Of a stretch of 42,828 nt of DNA, positions 7,008-16,295 are shown piece by piece. Numbering within the stretch: position 1 is the stretch's first letter; every line of letters starts with the position of its first letter. Source of the stretch: Pseudomonadota bacterium (GTDB lineage Bacteria; Pseudomonadota; Gammaproteobacteria; Steroidobacterales; Steroidobacteraceae); the NCBI GenBank assembly GCA_016720075.1, contig JADJXW010000014.1, positions 1 through 42,828 of the forward strand. The letters run 5' to 3'. Made by a program: the position numbers and the translations under genes. The notes beneath the pieces were generated by a model that saw only the letters and a program-made list of their open reading frames with translations, made no database searches and had not been told where the DNA came from.

Positions 7008-9839
7008 ATGAGCGCTGTCGAGTTCGAACTGGACGGACGGAAGGTCCAGGCCCTGGATGGCGAGACCATCCTGCAGGCGGCCGAGAGGCTGGGCACGGTC
7101 ATTCCGCGCCTTTGCTACACGCCCGGCTATCGTGCGGATGGAAACTGCCGCGCCTGCGTGGTCGAGATAGACGGCGAGCGCACGCTCGCCCCTTCCTGCT
7201 GCCGCGCGCCGGCGGCGGGCATGAAGGTGAAGTCCACCAGTGATCGGGCCGTAAAGAGCCAGAAGATGGTGGTCGAGATGCTGCTTTCGGACATGCCGGA
7301 GCAGGGCCACAAGTGGAACGACGGCGCTGGCGAGCAGCAGCATGGCGAGCTGTCCGACTGGGCGGCACGCCTGGGTATCAGCGTGCGTCCGGCGCTCAAG
7401 GCGTTGACGCGCCACCAGCCCGCGCCGGACGTCTCGCATCCGGCGATGGCGGTCAACCTCGACGCCTGCATCCAGTGCAATCGCTGCGTACGCGCCTGTC
7501 GCGAAGAGCAGGTCAACGACGTGATCGGCTACGCCTTCCGCGGCGGCCACAGCGCCATCGTGTTCGATCTGGCCGATGGCATGGGCGATTCCACCTGCGT
7601 GGCCTGCGGCGAATGCGTGCAGGCCTGCCCCACCGGCGCACTGATGCCCAAGACGCTCATCGGCTCGCAGGTCGTGGACAAGAAGGTGGATTCGGTCTGC
7701 CCGTTCTGCGGCGTAGGCTGCCTGCTCAAGTACAACGTCAGGGGTGGCGAAATCGTCAGCGTCGAGGGACGCGACGGGCCAGCCAACCACAATCGGCTGT
7801 GCGTGAAGGGTCGCTTCGGGTTCGACTACGTGCATCACCCGCAACGGCTGACGAAGCCGCTGATCCGCAAGCCCGGTGTGGCGAAGGACTCTGCCGAAGT
7901 GGGCGACCCGGCCCGCTGGCGCGAGGTGTTCCGCGAAGCCACCTGGGACGAGGCTCTCGACCTTGCCGCGGGCAGCCTGAAGGGATTGCGCGACAGGCAC
8001 GGACTGAAGGCGCTGGCAGGCTTCGGCTCGGCCAAGGGCAGCAACGAAGAGGCCTACCTCTTCCAGAAACTGGTGCGCACCGGCTTCGGCAGCAACAATG
8101 TCGATCACTGCACGCGCCTGTGCCATGCCTCGAGCGTTGCAGCCCTGCTGGAGGGCGTGGGATCTGCCGCCGTCTCCAACCAGGTCAACGACGTCGAGCA
8201 TGCCGAGATGATCTTTGTGATCGGCTCGAACCCCACCGCGAACCATCCGGTGGCGGCCACGTGGATGAAGAACGCGGCCAAGCGCGGCGCGAAGATCGTG
8301 CTGGCAGACCCGCGCATCACCGACATCGGCCGGTACGCCTGGCGGACGCTGCAGTTCCGGGCCGATGCCGATGTCGCCCTGCTGAACGCGCTGATCCATA
8401 CCGTCATCGACGAAGGACTCGCCAACGAGGAGTTCATTCGCGATCGCGCCAGCAACTACGAGGCGCTGAAGAAGAACGTTCTGGGCTACAGCGCCGAGGC
8501 CATGGCGCCGATCTGCGGCATCCCCGCGGAAACCATCCGCGAGGTGGCGCGCGCCTTCGCCACGGCGAAGTCGGCGATGATCCTGTGGGGCATGGGCATC
8601 AGCCAGCATGTGCACGGCACCGACAACGCCCGCTGCCTCATCGCGCTGGTGACCGTTACCGGTCAGATCGGCAAGCCCGGCAGCGGACTGCATCCGCTGC
8701 GCGGCCAGAACAACGTGCAGGGCGCGAGCGACGCCGGCCTCATTCCCATGATGCTGCCGAACTACCAGCGCGTCACCAATGTCGCGGCGCGCGAGCGCTT
8801 CGAGAAGTTCTGGGGCACGAAGCTCGACGAGAAACCGGGCTATACCGTGGTCGAGATCATGGACAAGTGCCTCGTCGACGACTCCGATCCGCACAAGGTG
8901 CGGGGCATGTACATCATGGGTGAAAACCCGGCGATGTCCGATCCCGACCTGAATCACGCACGCGAGGCGCTTTGCGCGCTCGATCACCTGGTGGTGCAGG
9001 ACATCTTCATGACGGAAACGGCCTGGTATGCCGATGTGGTATTGCCTGCCAGCGCGTGGCCGGAAAAAACCGGCACCGTCACGAACACCGACCGCATGGT
9101 GCAGATGGGCAATCGCGCGCTGGATCCGCCGGGCGACGCCCGCCAGGACCTGTGGATCATCCAGGAAATCGCCCGCCGCATCGGCCTGCCGTGGAACTAC
9201 CAGGGCCCGGAGAGCGGCGTCGCCGCGGTCTACGAAGAGATGCGGCAGGCCATGAAGGAAGTCATAGGCGGCATCAGCTGGGAACGTGTCGCCGCACAGT
9301 CCAGCGTCACCTACCCATGCCTCTCCGACTCCGATCCGGGGCAGCCCACGGTGTTCGTGGACCGATTCCCGACCGAGGATGGTCGCGTAAAGCTGGTGCC
9401 GGCCGACATCATCCCCGCCAACGAACGCCCGGATGTGAACTATCCATTCGTGCTCATCACGGGCCGGCAGCTAGAACACTGGCACACGGGCAGCATGACG
9501 CGGCGCGCCGCGGTGCTCGATGCCATCGAGCCGATCGCGACGGCGTCGATGAATGGCTCGGACCTGCAGAAGCTGGGGCTTTCGGCCGGCGACACCATCA
9601 CCGTGCGTTCACGCCGCGGCGAGGTCTCGATCACGGTCCGTCGGGATGACGGCACGCCGGATGGCGCAGTCTTCATTCCCTTTGCCTACTACGAGGCGGC
9701 GGCCAATGTACTGACCAACGCGGCGCTGGACCCGTTTGGCAAGATTCCGGAGTTCAAGTACTGCGCCGTGTCGATCAGCCGCGGCGGCACGCCGCTCGTG
9801 GCGCAGGGATACAGCCGGGTGCCGGAGACCATCGTGTGA
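7008..9839 (+). CDS. Formate dehydrogenase alpha subunit, Cys-type, W/Mo-bis-MGD (Fdh1A type)
   Basis: This catalytic subunit oxidises formate to CO2 at a metal-bis-pyranopterin centre. The 943-aa product starts with a plant-type 2Fe-2S ferredoxin domain (Cys36, 47, 50, 64), then a His/Cys segment and two 4Fe-4S motifs (CIQCNRCVRAC, CVACGECVQACP). The DMSO-reductase-family fold follows, opening with CPFCGVGC and NRLCVKGRF. The metal ligand is Cys372 in TRLCHASSVAAL, so this is a cysteine enzyme and needs no selenocysteine machinery. C-terminal pterin-binding motifs follow (TGRQLEHWHTGSMTRR). Whether tungsten or molybdenum is bound cannot be read from the sequence. The neighbouring tupABC and the fused beta subunit point to tungsten by analogy with Methylorubrum Fdh1. 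It overlaps moeA by 4 bp. Confidence 0.95.
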   Translation: MSAVEFELDGRKVQALDGETILQAAERLGTVIPRLCYTPGYRADGNCRACVVEIDGERTLAPSCCRAPAAGMKVKSTSDRAVKSQKMVVEMLLSDMPEQGHKWNDGAGEQQHGELSDWAARLGISVRPALKALTRHQPAPDVSHPAMAVNLDACIQCNRCVRACREEQVNDVIGYAFRGGHSAIVFDLADGMGDSTCVACGECVQACPTGALMPKTLIGSQVVDKKVDSVCPFCGVGCLLKYNVRGGEIVSVEGRDGPANHNRLCVKGRFGFDYVHHPQRLTKPLIRKPGVAKDSAEVGDPARWREVFREATWDEALDLAAGSLKGLRDRHGLKALAGFGSAKGSNEEAYLFQKLVRTGFGSNNVDHCTRLCHASSVAALLEGVGSAAVSNQVNDVEHAEMIFVIGSNPTANHPVAATWMKNAAKRGAKIVLADPRITDIGRYAWRTLQFRADADVALLNALIHTVIDEGLANEEFIRDRASNYEALKKNVLGYSAEAMAPICGIPAETIREVARAFATAKSAMILWGMGISQHVHGTDNARCLIALVTVTGQIGKPGSGLHPLRGQNNVQGASDAGLIPMMLPNYQRVTNVAARERFEKFWGTKLDEKPGYTVVEIMDKCLVDDSDPHKVRGMYIMGENPAMSDPDLNHAREALCALDHLVVQDIFMTETAWYADVVLPASAWPEKTGTVTNTDRMVQMGNRALDPPGDARQDLWIIQEIARRIGLPWNYQGPESGVAAVYEEMRQAMKEVIGGISWERVAAQSSVTYPCLSDSDPGQPTVFVDRFPTEDGRVKLVPADIIPANERPDVNYPFVLITGRQLEHWHTGSMTRRAAVLDAIEPIATASMNGSDLQKLGLSAGDTITVRSRRGEVSITVRRDDGTPDGAVFIPFAYYEAAANVLTNAALDPFGKIPEFKYCAVSISRGGTPLVAQGYSRVPETIV

Positions 9840-11041
9840 GCAAGGCGCCGGCGCCGGCCGAGGCCGCTCGGATCATCCTCTCCCGCGTGACGCTGCTGCC
9901 CGCCGTGCAGAGCTCCCTGCGGGAGCTGCCCGGTCGCATCCTGCGCCAGGATGTGCAGGCAGAACGCGACAATCCGCCGTTTGATCGCGTCTGCATGGAT
10001 GGCGTCGCCATCGACAGTCGCGCTTTTGCCTCAGGCATCCGTCGCTTCCGCATCCAGGCCACGCAGGCCGCCGGAGCGGTGCCCCTGACGATCGCAGGCT
10101 TGGACTCGGCCGTGGAGATCATGACCGGTGCCGTGCTTCCCCACGGCGCCGACTGCGTCATTCCGCTGGAGGAATACGACCTGGATGGCGACGGGCTGCA
10201 ACTGAAGCCCGAGGCGACCGCGGAACCCTGGCGCAACCTGCAGCGTCGTGGCTCGGACAGCAGTCCCGGGATCCCGATGCTGACCGCGGGGATGAGTCTC
10301 GGGGCGGCGGAAGTGGCGGTGGTGGCATCTGCGGGCCTCGCCCAGGCGCTGGTCAGCCGCCAGCCCCGCATCATGGTGATTTCCACTGGTGATGAACTGG
10401 TGGAGCCCGGCCTGCCGGTCGCAGATCACCAGATCAGGCGCTCCAATGCCTACGGCGTCAGCGCAACACTGCGGTTGCATCAGTTCACCGATGTGCATGA
10501 TGAGCATCTTCGCGATGACGAATCACTCATGCGGCGCCGCCTTGGCGAAATGCTGGAAACCCACGATGTGCTCGTGCTCAGCGGCGGGGTTTCCAAGGGC
10601 AAGTTCGATTTCGTGCCTGCAGCGCTCAAGGCGCTCGGTGTCGAGGAAGTCTTCTACCAGGTGGCGCAGCGGCCAGGCAGGCCGATGTGGTTTGGCACTG
10701 GCCCTCGTGGGCAGCTGGTGTTTGGCCTTCCCGGCAATCCTGTGTCCACGCAGGTCTGCACAGTACGTTATGTGATTCCCGCCCTTCAGGCAGCCATGGG
10801 CCTGCATCGGGGACCGCCGGAGCGCATCGCGATGTCGGCGCCGCTTTCCGGGCGCAAGATGACCTACTTCATGCCCGTGGTTCTGCACTGTGAGCCGCTG
10901 GGGACCACCATCGCCAGCGCACGCGCACCACAGGGGTCTGGGGATTTCCTGGCGCTTGCGGGTACTGCGGGCTTCGTGGAGCTGCCACCGGAGCCCGATG
11001 GCTATCCCGATGGATTCATCGCCGACTTCTACCGCTGGTAG
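9836..11041 (+). CDS. moeA: Molybdopterin molybdenumtransferase MoeA
   Basis: MoeA inserts the metal oxyanion into molybdopterin, the step before MGD formation. The 401-aa product shows the MoeA domains in order: NPPFDRVCMDGVAIDS (catalytic entry motif), TGAVLPHGADCVIPLEEY, the MogA-like domain with STGDELVEPG, SGGVSKGKFDFV and GLPGNPVST, and a C-terminal beta domain. The GTG at 9836 overlaps the end of the formate dehydrogenase alpha gene, so it is the third gene of that operon and probably dedicated to that enzyme's cofactor. Minor departures from the common forms (SKGKFDF for SVGDYD) might reflect tungsten use, but this is speculation. Its 3' end overlaps convergent mobA by 13 bp. Confidence 0.95.
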   Translation: MSKAPAPAEAARIILSRVTLLPAVQSSLRELPGRILRQDVQAERDNPPFDRVCMDGVAIDSRAFASGIRRFRIQATQAAGAVPLTIAGLDSAVEIMTGAVLPHGADCVIPLEEYDLDGDGLQLKPEATAEPWRNLQRRGSDSSPGIPMLTAGMSLGAAEVAVVASAGLAQALVSRQPRIMVISTGDELVEPGLPVADHQIRRSNAYGVSATLRLHQFTDVHDEHLRDDESLMRRRLGEMLETHDVLVLSGGVSKGKFDFVPAALKALGVEEVFYQVAQRPGRPMWFGTGPRGQLVFGLPGNPVSTQVCTVRYVIPALQAAMGLHRGPPERIAMSAPLSGRKMTYFMPVVLHCEPLGTTIASARAPQGSGDFLALAGTAGFVELPPEPDGYPDGFIADFYRW

Positions 11042-11643
11042 CTCGCCAGCCGCAGTTGCTCGAAGCGCTCCAGGTCCTGCCGGGTATTGAGGTTGGCAAA
11101 GCAATCCGGCGGATCAAACCTCACCCTTGCCGCACCAACCTCCTCCAGCATGCGCCAGGTGGGCGGATGTGCTCCTCCCTCCAACCCCGCCTCCACCTTC
11201 GGCAGGGCTGCTACCGGCCAGATGGCAAACAGGGGTTGTCGGCCCTCGCTCGTCTCGACCATGGCGGCGCCAGTACCCGCTGCGGCGTACAGCCGGGGAT
11301 ACAGGTCATCCGGCACCAGCGGGGCATCACAGGGGCTGACCGCCAGCGAGGCAGCACCACGCTGGCGGGCCCACGCGAGACCGGCCTTGACGCCCGACAG
11401 TGGACCGTCCGGGTCGCCAGGCGCGTCCCCCAGCACAGTAAGCCCACTGGCCCGCGCGAGGGCCTCGGCTTCGGTGCCCGGCCGGGCATTCACCGCCACT
11501 TCGACGCAGGCGCGGCTCAGCCGCTCCACCGCCCACAAAAGCAGCGGACGACCGGCGAAACTTGCCACGGCCTTTTCACCGCCGAATCGCAGCGATCGGC
11601 CACCGGCAATCACGACACCCAGCAGGGCTTCCTTGGCAGGCAT
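11029..11643 (-). CDS. mobA: Molybdenum cofactor guanylyltransferase MobA
   Basis: MobA transfers GMP from GTP to the pterin cofactor to make the guanine dinucleotide form used by formate dehydrogenases. The 204-aa product has the nucleotidyltransferase start VVIAGGRSLRFGGEKA (normally GG.S.RMG.DKA), DGPLSGVKAGLAWA, the metal-binding SPCDAPLVP, and the C-terminal FANLNTRQDLERFE, all standard for MobA. The ATG at 11643 faces mobB head to head across a 25-bp gap. Its stop lies inside the 3' end of convergent moeA. Full length, no damage. Confidence 0.93.
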   Translation of the reverse strand: MPAKEALLGVVIAGGRSLRFGGEKAVASFAGRPLLLWAVERLSRACVEVAVNARPGTEAEALARASGLTVLGDAPGDPDGPLSGVKAGLAWARQRGAASLAVSPCDAPLVPDDLYPRLYAAAGTGAAMVETSEGRQPLFAIWPVAALPKVEAGLEGGAHPPTWRMLEEVGAARVRFDPPDCFANLNTRQDLERFEQLRLASYQR

Positions 11644-11668
11644 GGTGCGCCACTATATAAGTTCAGCC
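11644..11668. promoter_or_regulatory. Compact bidirectional promoter between mobA and mobB with a palindromic TATATA
   Basis: Only 25 bp separate the mobA start codon (minus, 11643) from the mobB start codon (plus, 11669). In the middle, TATATA at 11654-11659 can serve as a -10 element on both strands. It is followed by 9 bp to the mobB ATG and 10 bp to the mobA ATG, so both transcripts would start at or within a few bases of the start codon. No Shine-Dalgarno is visible for either gene. The symmetry is seen directly; promoter activity is inferred. Confidence 0.55.
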
Positions 11669-12225
11669 ATGCAGGACACACGGATCCTCGGCCTTGCAGG
11701 CTGGAGCGGCGCAGGCAAGACCACTCTGCTCAGGGCGCTGCTGCCAGTGCTGGTCAAGCGTGGGCTGCGCGTCGCCACGCTCAAGCACGCCCATCATGAA
11801 TTCGATGTGGACGTGCCCGGCAAGGACTCCTGGGAACACAGGCGCGCGGGAGCCGGCGAGGTGATCGTATCTTCGGCCCGACGCTGGGTGCAGATGCATG
11901 AACTGGGGCGCAGCCAGAGCCCACCCTGGCGCAACTGCTGCGTCGCTTTTCGCCCTGCGACCTGATCCTTGTGGAGGGCTTCAAACACTCCCCGCACCCG
12001 CGCCTGGAGGTATATCGACCGGCCGTGGGCAAGCCACCGCTGTTCACCACAGATCCGGGCATCCTCGCCGTGGCCAGCGATGCGTTGCTGCCTGCGCCTC
12101 ATCCACGCCGCGTCGCGCTGGACGACATCCAGGCCGTCGCGGATTGCGTGCTGGACTGCGCCCGCCCGCTTGGCCCGACGCTGGCGCTGCTCGAAGGTCG
12201 CCAGATTGAGGTCCTGCCGAACTAG
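11669..12225 (+). CDS. mobB: Molybdopterin-guanine dinucleotide biosynthesis adaptor MobB (one frameshift)
   Basis: MobB is a P-loop GTPase-like adaptor that assists MobA in MGD synthesis. The sequence has Walker A GWSGAGKTTLLRALLP near the N-terminus, then VATLKHAHHEFDVDVPGKDSWEHRRAGA and, after a frame change, DLILVEGFKHSPHPRLEVYR, the classic MobB order. The break lies at about 11905 in a run of four G; a fifth G restores LGAQPEPTLAQLLRRFSPCD and gives a protein of about 185 aa. It is therefore most likely a homopolymer miscall. The ATG at 11669 is supported by the Walker A position. The TAG stop overlaps the fdhD stop on the other strand in the palindrome CTAG. Confidence 0.88.
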
Positions 12226-13070
12226 TCGAGTCTTTCCGGGTGACTGTAGACCACCTGCTGGTCCTCGCGCGCAAAGCCGACCAACGTCAGGCCGCAGTCC
12301 TGCGCCAGCTTCACGCCGAGCGCAGTGGGGGCGGAGACGGCGACCAGCATGCGTATCCCGAGAGTGGCTGCCTTCTGCACCATCTCGTAACTGGCGCGAC
12401 TGGTGACCAGCGCGTACCCGTCGGCCATGCCAAGGCCGGCACGAAGTCGCGCGCCAATCAACTTGTCGAGCGCGTTGTGGCGGCCCACGTCCTCGCGGAC
12501 CAGCCGAACTTCACCATCCCAGCTCACCCACGCCGCCGCATGCAGGCTGCCCGCCTGCGCGCCCAGGGGCTGCAGTTCCCGCAGGCGGCGCAGGGCACCC
12601 ACCAGCGCTTCGCGCGTGCTTCGCCCCCCCGCAGGCACGGGCGGGGGGCGGCGAATGGCGTCCTCGATGGTTTCGGCTCCACAGACGCCGCAGCCAGTGC
12701 GACCCGTTAGGTTACGACGGCGCTCCAGCATTTCGCCGAGCCTCGCGCCGGTCACCGATAGTCGCAATTCGTAGTCGCCGGAGCTGATGTCCACTGCCAC
12801 GTCACGGATCTCGGCGACATCGGCCACGAGGGACTCGCTGACGGTGAAGCCCACTCCCATGTCTTCAAGATCACGGGGAGTGGCCATCATCACAACGTGA
12901 GGAATGGAATTGTAGGTCAGCGCTACCGGAGACTCGGATGCGATGCTGTCGGTCGTGTCGAGCCAGGCCCCGCCACGCCAGCGCCGCACCTGCAGACGGA
13001 CCACCGGCAGCGCCATCTCGTTGCTGGCGACAGGGCATGCGGCAGGGTCGGTGGTATCAGGGCGTCCCAT
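12222..13070 (-). CDS. fdhD: Formate dehydrogenase accessory sulfurtransferase FdhD
   Basis: FdhD passes sulfur from a cysteine desulfurase to the bis-MGD cofactor, which is required for formate dehydrogenase activity. The 282-aa product has NSIPHVVMMATPRDLEDMGVGF, of which PHVVMMATP is the family signature region, and the catalytic-loop cysteines Cys127 and Cys130 in TGCGVCGAET. The C-terminal part has DVGRHNALDKLIG and TSRASYEMVQKAA. All canonical elements are present. The ATG at 13070 gives a usual length. It is transcribed convergently to mobB and lies downstream of the marR gene with a 24-bp gap, so it may be co-transcribed with adhC-marR. It probably serves both formate dehydrogenases of the island. 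Confidence 0.95.
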   Translation of the reverse strand: MGRPDTTDPAACPVASNEMALPVVRLQVRRWRGGAWLDTTDSIASESPVALTYNSIPHVVMMATPRDLEDMGVGFTVSESLVADVAEIRDVAVDISSGDYELRLSVTGARLGEMLERRRNLTGRTGCGVCGAETIEDAIRRPPPVPAGGRSTREALVGALRRLRELQPLGAQAGSLHAAAWVSWDGEVRLVREDVGRHNALDKLIGARLRAGLGMADGYALVTSRASYEMVQKAATLGIRMLVAVSAPTALGVKLAQDCGLTLVGFAREDQQVVYSHPERLD

Positions 13071-13094
13071 GGAGACGCCCAGTGTACCTTCCCC

Positions 13095-13604
13095 TCAGGC
13101 GAGCCGGCCCAGCAGTGTGAGCAGCTGCTGCAGCTCCGCCCCGGAAAACAGCTCCAGCGCGAAGGATTCCGCCTGCTCGGCCTGCTGGCGCAGCAGCTGG
13201 GTCTGCTGCGCGCCGGAAGGCGTCAGGAACAGCCCGTAGCGGCGGCGGTCCTGGCTGCTGCGACGGCGCACCACCCAGCCCAACTCCTCCAGGCGATCCA
13301 CAACGGCCACCACGCTGGCCTTGTCGATGTCGAGCGCGGCGGCGATCTGGAACTGCGCCAGCCCCGGATTCTGTTCACACAGCACCAGCGTGCCGAATTC
13401 GGCCGGACCCACGCCGCTGGCCGACATGCTGCGAAGGCCTCTTCGCTGCAGCGCCAGTTGCGCCTTGCGCACATGGAATGCGAGCGAGCGACTGAGGATG
13501 CCCATGTCCACCACGGTGGGTGCGGGCCGATCCTGGCGCACGCCGGGCGCGCGGTCAGCAGGTTGGAGGGAGGACTTGCTGGTCGAAAAGGTTTCGGTGC
13601 TCAT
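13095..13604 (-). CDS. MarR-family transcriptional regulator
   Basis: A 169-aa winged helix-turn-helix regulator. The recognition region reads QIAAALDIDKASVVAVVDRL and the wing SSQDRRRYGLFLTPSG, matching the MarR family; flanking helices would form the dimer interface. The ATG at 13604 has AAAGG just upstream. The frame is open further 5' to 13706, but that extension looks like non-coding translation. It lies between adhC and fdhD on the same strand. A perfect TTGTGCACAA palindrome 85-95 bp upstream could be its operator. A role in controlling adhC, fdhD or itself is inference; the ligand is unknown. Confidence 0.85.
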   Translation of the reverse strand: MSTETFSTSKSSLQPADRAPGVRQDRPAPTVVDMGILSRSLAFHVRKAQLALQRRGLRSMSASGVGPAEFGTLVLCEQNPGLAQFQIAAALDIDKASVVAVVDRLEELGWVVRRRSSQDRRRYGLFLTPSGAQQTQLLRQQAEQAESFALELFSGAELQQLLTLLGRLA

Positions 13605-13709
13605 GCCTTTGTCAAAGCAAACACCGTGCCATCCGGCAAGGCCCGCCAGAAGCGGCCAAAGGCCTTCCCGGCAGCGCAGCCGCGCCCCATGGGAGCGCGA
13701 CTGCACTAG

Positions 13710-13719
13710 TTGTGCACAA
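13710..13719. promoter_or_regulatory. Perfect palindrome TTGTGCACAA between adhC and marR
   Basis: This 10-bp perfect palindrome sits immediately after the adhC stop codon and about 106 bp before the marR start. It overlaps a second inverted repeat, TGCAC (13702-13706) with GTGCA (13712-13716). MarR proteins bind short palindromes of this type, so it is a candidate operator for autoregulation. It has no T-run, so a terminator role is less likely. Confidence 0.35.
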
Positions 13720-14832
<1,113 letters not shown>

Positions 14833-14851
14833 TGTCTCAAGCTCCTCGACT

Positions 14852-15319
14852 TCAATTGCCGTTTTTGCGTGACGGGCCGAAGCGCAATGCCGCGGTCGCC
14901 ACCCTGACTTCGATAAGGAAACACCACAGCGCGCCGACCAGGGCCAGCATCGCGCCGATGAACACCAGCGCGATGGACGCGCCGAACGGAAACTTCACGA
15001 AGGCCGTGGCGAACAGCAGCACCACCACCAGCGCCACCAGCAGCGCGGCCATCGTGCCCAGCGTGATCGCGCGGTTCATCAGCCGGCCACGCCGGCTGGT
15101 GATGGCCAGGTAGCGGTGGATCTCCGCGGCCTCTTCCTCGCTGGCTTGCGGCAGCCTGGCCTCGAGCACGCGGGCCCGGTCCACGATGCGCGCCAGGCGC
15201 GAGGTGAGCATGGCCAGCAGCACGCCAAGGCCGTTGAGCAGGAACACCGGACCCAGCGACAGCTGGATGGCATGCGCCACGTCCGTGACCGGCACCGTGA
15301 AATCGAGGCTGCCCCACAT
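14852..15319 (-). CDS. DUF2721 family membrane protein
   Basis: A 155-aa membrane protein of unknown function. The pattern is one hydrophobic helix near residues 18-40 (IQLSLGPVFLLNGLGVLLAML), a charged helical stretch (RLARIVDRARVLEARLP), and two further membrane helices at about 85-105 and 112-135. This is the layout of DUF2721 proteins, which usually carry the RxxRIVDRxR-like segment seen here. The ATG shares its A with the kdsB stop (TGATG at 15319), so it is the last gene coupled to the lipopolysaccharide operon. No function is proposed. Confidence 0.8.
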   Translation of the reverse strand: MWGSLDFTVPVTDVAHAIQLSLGPVFLLNGLGVLLAMLTSRLARIVDRARVLEARLPQASEEEAAEIHRYLAITSRRGRLMNRAITLGTMAALLVALVVVLLFATAFVKFPFGASIALVFIGAMLALVGALWCFLIEVRVATAALRFGPSRKNGN

Positions 15320-16095
15320 CAGGCGCCCTGCCCCAGTTCCCTGGCCTTCAGCGAGCGCACCAGCGCCAGTTCCTGCTCGGTATCCACCGCCGGACCCGGC
15401 GGGGCGACGGCGTCGAGCACGCGGATCTGCATCCCGTTCTCCAGCACGCGCAGCTGCTCGAGCTTCTCGATCTGTTCAAGCGGACTCGGGGGCAGCAGCG
15501 ACAACCGGCGCAGTGCCCCCACGCGGTAGGCGTAAAGGCCCACGTGCCGGCGCGCACCGTTGAAACTGCGCTGGCTGGCAAGGCCCGCAGGCGCCGTGTC
15601 GCGCCCACATGGGATGGGCGCGCGGCTGAAGTACAGCGCGCGCCCCTCAAGGTCGGTGACCACCTTCACGCAGTTCACGTCGCGGAAGGGATCGAGCCCG
15701 CCGATGCGCACGGCCAGCGTCGCCACATGGGCCTCGGGATTGCGATCGAGCGAATCGGCGACCTGCTGCAGCAGTTCCGGCACCATCAACGGTTCGTCGC
15801 CCTGCAGGTTGACCACGATGTCGTTCTCATCCCAGCCGCCCTGCTGGGCGACCTCGGCGATGCGGTCGGTGCCCGAGGCATGGGTGAGCGAAGTCATGCA
15901 TGCACGTCCACCGAAAGCCTCCACCGCCTGGACGATGCGCTCGTCGTCGGTGGCCACGATCACCTCCGTGGCCCCGCTGCGCACCGCGATCTGGAACACC
16001 CAGTACAGCATGGGTTGCCCGCAGATATCGACCAGCGGCTTGCCAGGCAGGCGCGACGAGGCATAGCGGGCGGGGATGACGACCCGGAATGGCAC
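15319..16095 (-). CDS. kdsB: 3-deoxy-manno-octulosonate cytidylyltransferase (CMP-Kdo synthetase)
   Basis: KdsB activates Kdo with CTP so it can be attached to lipid A. The 258-aa product opens with VVIPARYASSRLPGKPL (nucleotide-binding loop) and has VATDDERI, THASGTDRIAEV, NLQGDEPL, YFSRAPIPCGRD and HVGLYAYR, all in the canonical order. The family length is about 250 aa, so it is complete. It lies downstream of the ycaR-like gene and lpxK in the lipopolysaccharide operon and is translationally coupled to the DUF2721 gene. Confidence 0.97.
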   Translation of the reverse strand: MPFRVVIPARYASSRLPGKPLVDICGQPMLYWVFQIAVRSGATEVIVATDDERIVQAVEAFGGRACMTSLTHASGTDRIAEVAQQGGWDENDIVVNLQGDEPLMVPELLQQVADSLDRNPEAHVATLAVRIGGLDPFRDVNCVKVVTDLEGRALYFSRAPIPCGRDTAPAGLASQRSFNGARRHVGLYAYRVGALRRLSLLPPSPLEQIEKLEQLRVLENGMQIRVLDAVAPPGPAVDTEQELALVRSLKARELGQGA

Positions 16096-16103
16096 GGGAT
16101 TCT

Positions 16104-16295
16104 TCAGCGTTCCAGCAGCGGATCATCGCTGGCGAGGACGCGCGCTTCGTTCTCGAGCATCACCGGCACGCCATCGCGCACCGGGAACGCGAGCCGGTCC
16201 GCGCGACAGACCAGCACCGCGTCGGGCCGGGCATAGCGCAGCGGCGACTTGCACAGTGGGCAGGCCAGGATGTCCAGCAGTCGGGCGTCGAGCAT
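16104..16295 (-). CDS. ycaR: Trm112 family / YcaR-like small zinc-finger protein
   Basis: A 63-aa protein with the family start LLDILACPLCKSPLRY, then LVCRADRLAFPVRDGVPVML, matching E. coli YcaR and the Trm112 family almost end to end. It sits, as usual, between lpxK and kdsB. The ATG directly follows the restored TGA stop of lpxK (16296-16298). Trm112 of eukaryotes activates methyltransferases; the role of the bacterial protein is not established. Confidence 0.9.
   Translation of the reverse strand: MLDARLLDILACPLCKSPLRYARPDAVLVCRADRLAFPVRDGVPVMLENEARVLASDDPLLER

Noticed and set aside
8121..8123. Possible selenocysteine in the formate dehydrogenase alpha subunit
   Set aside because: The codon at the active-site position is TGC (Cys372), so it is an ordinary cysteine enzyme.
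6912..8987. Minus-strand open frame of 691 codons opposite the formate dehydrogenase alpha subunit
   Set aside because: It is a shadow of a fully recognised gene; its His/Arg/Val-rich sequence has no motif.
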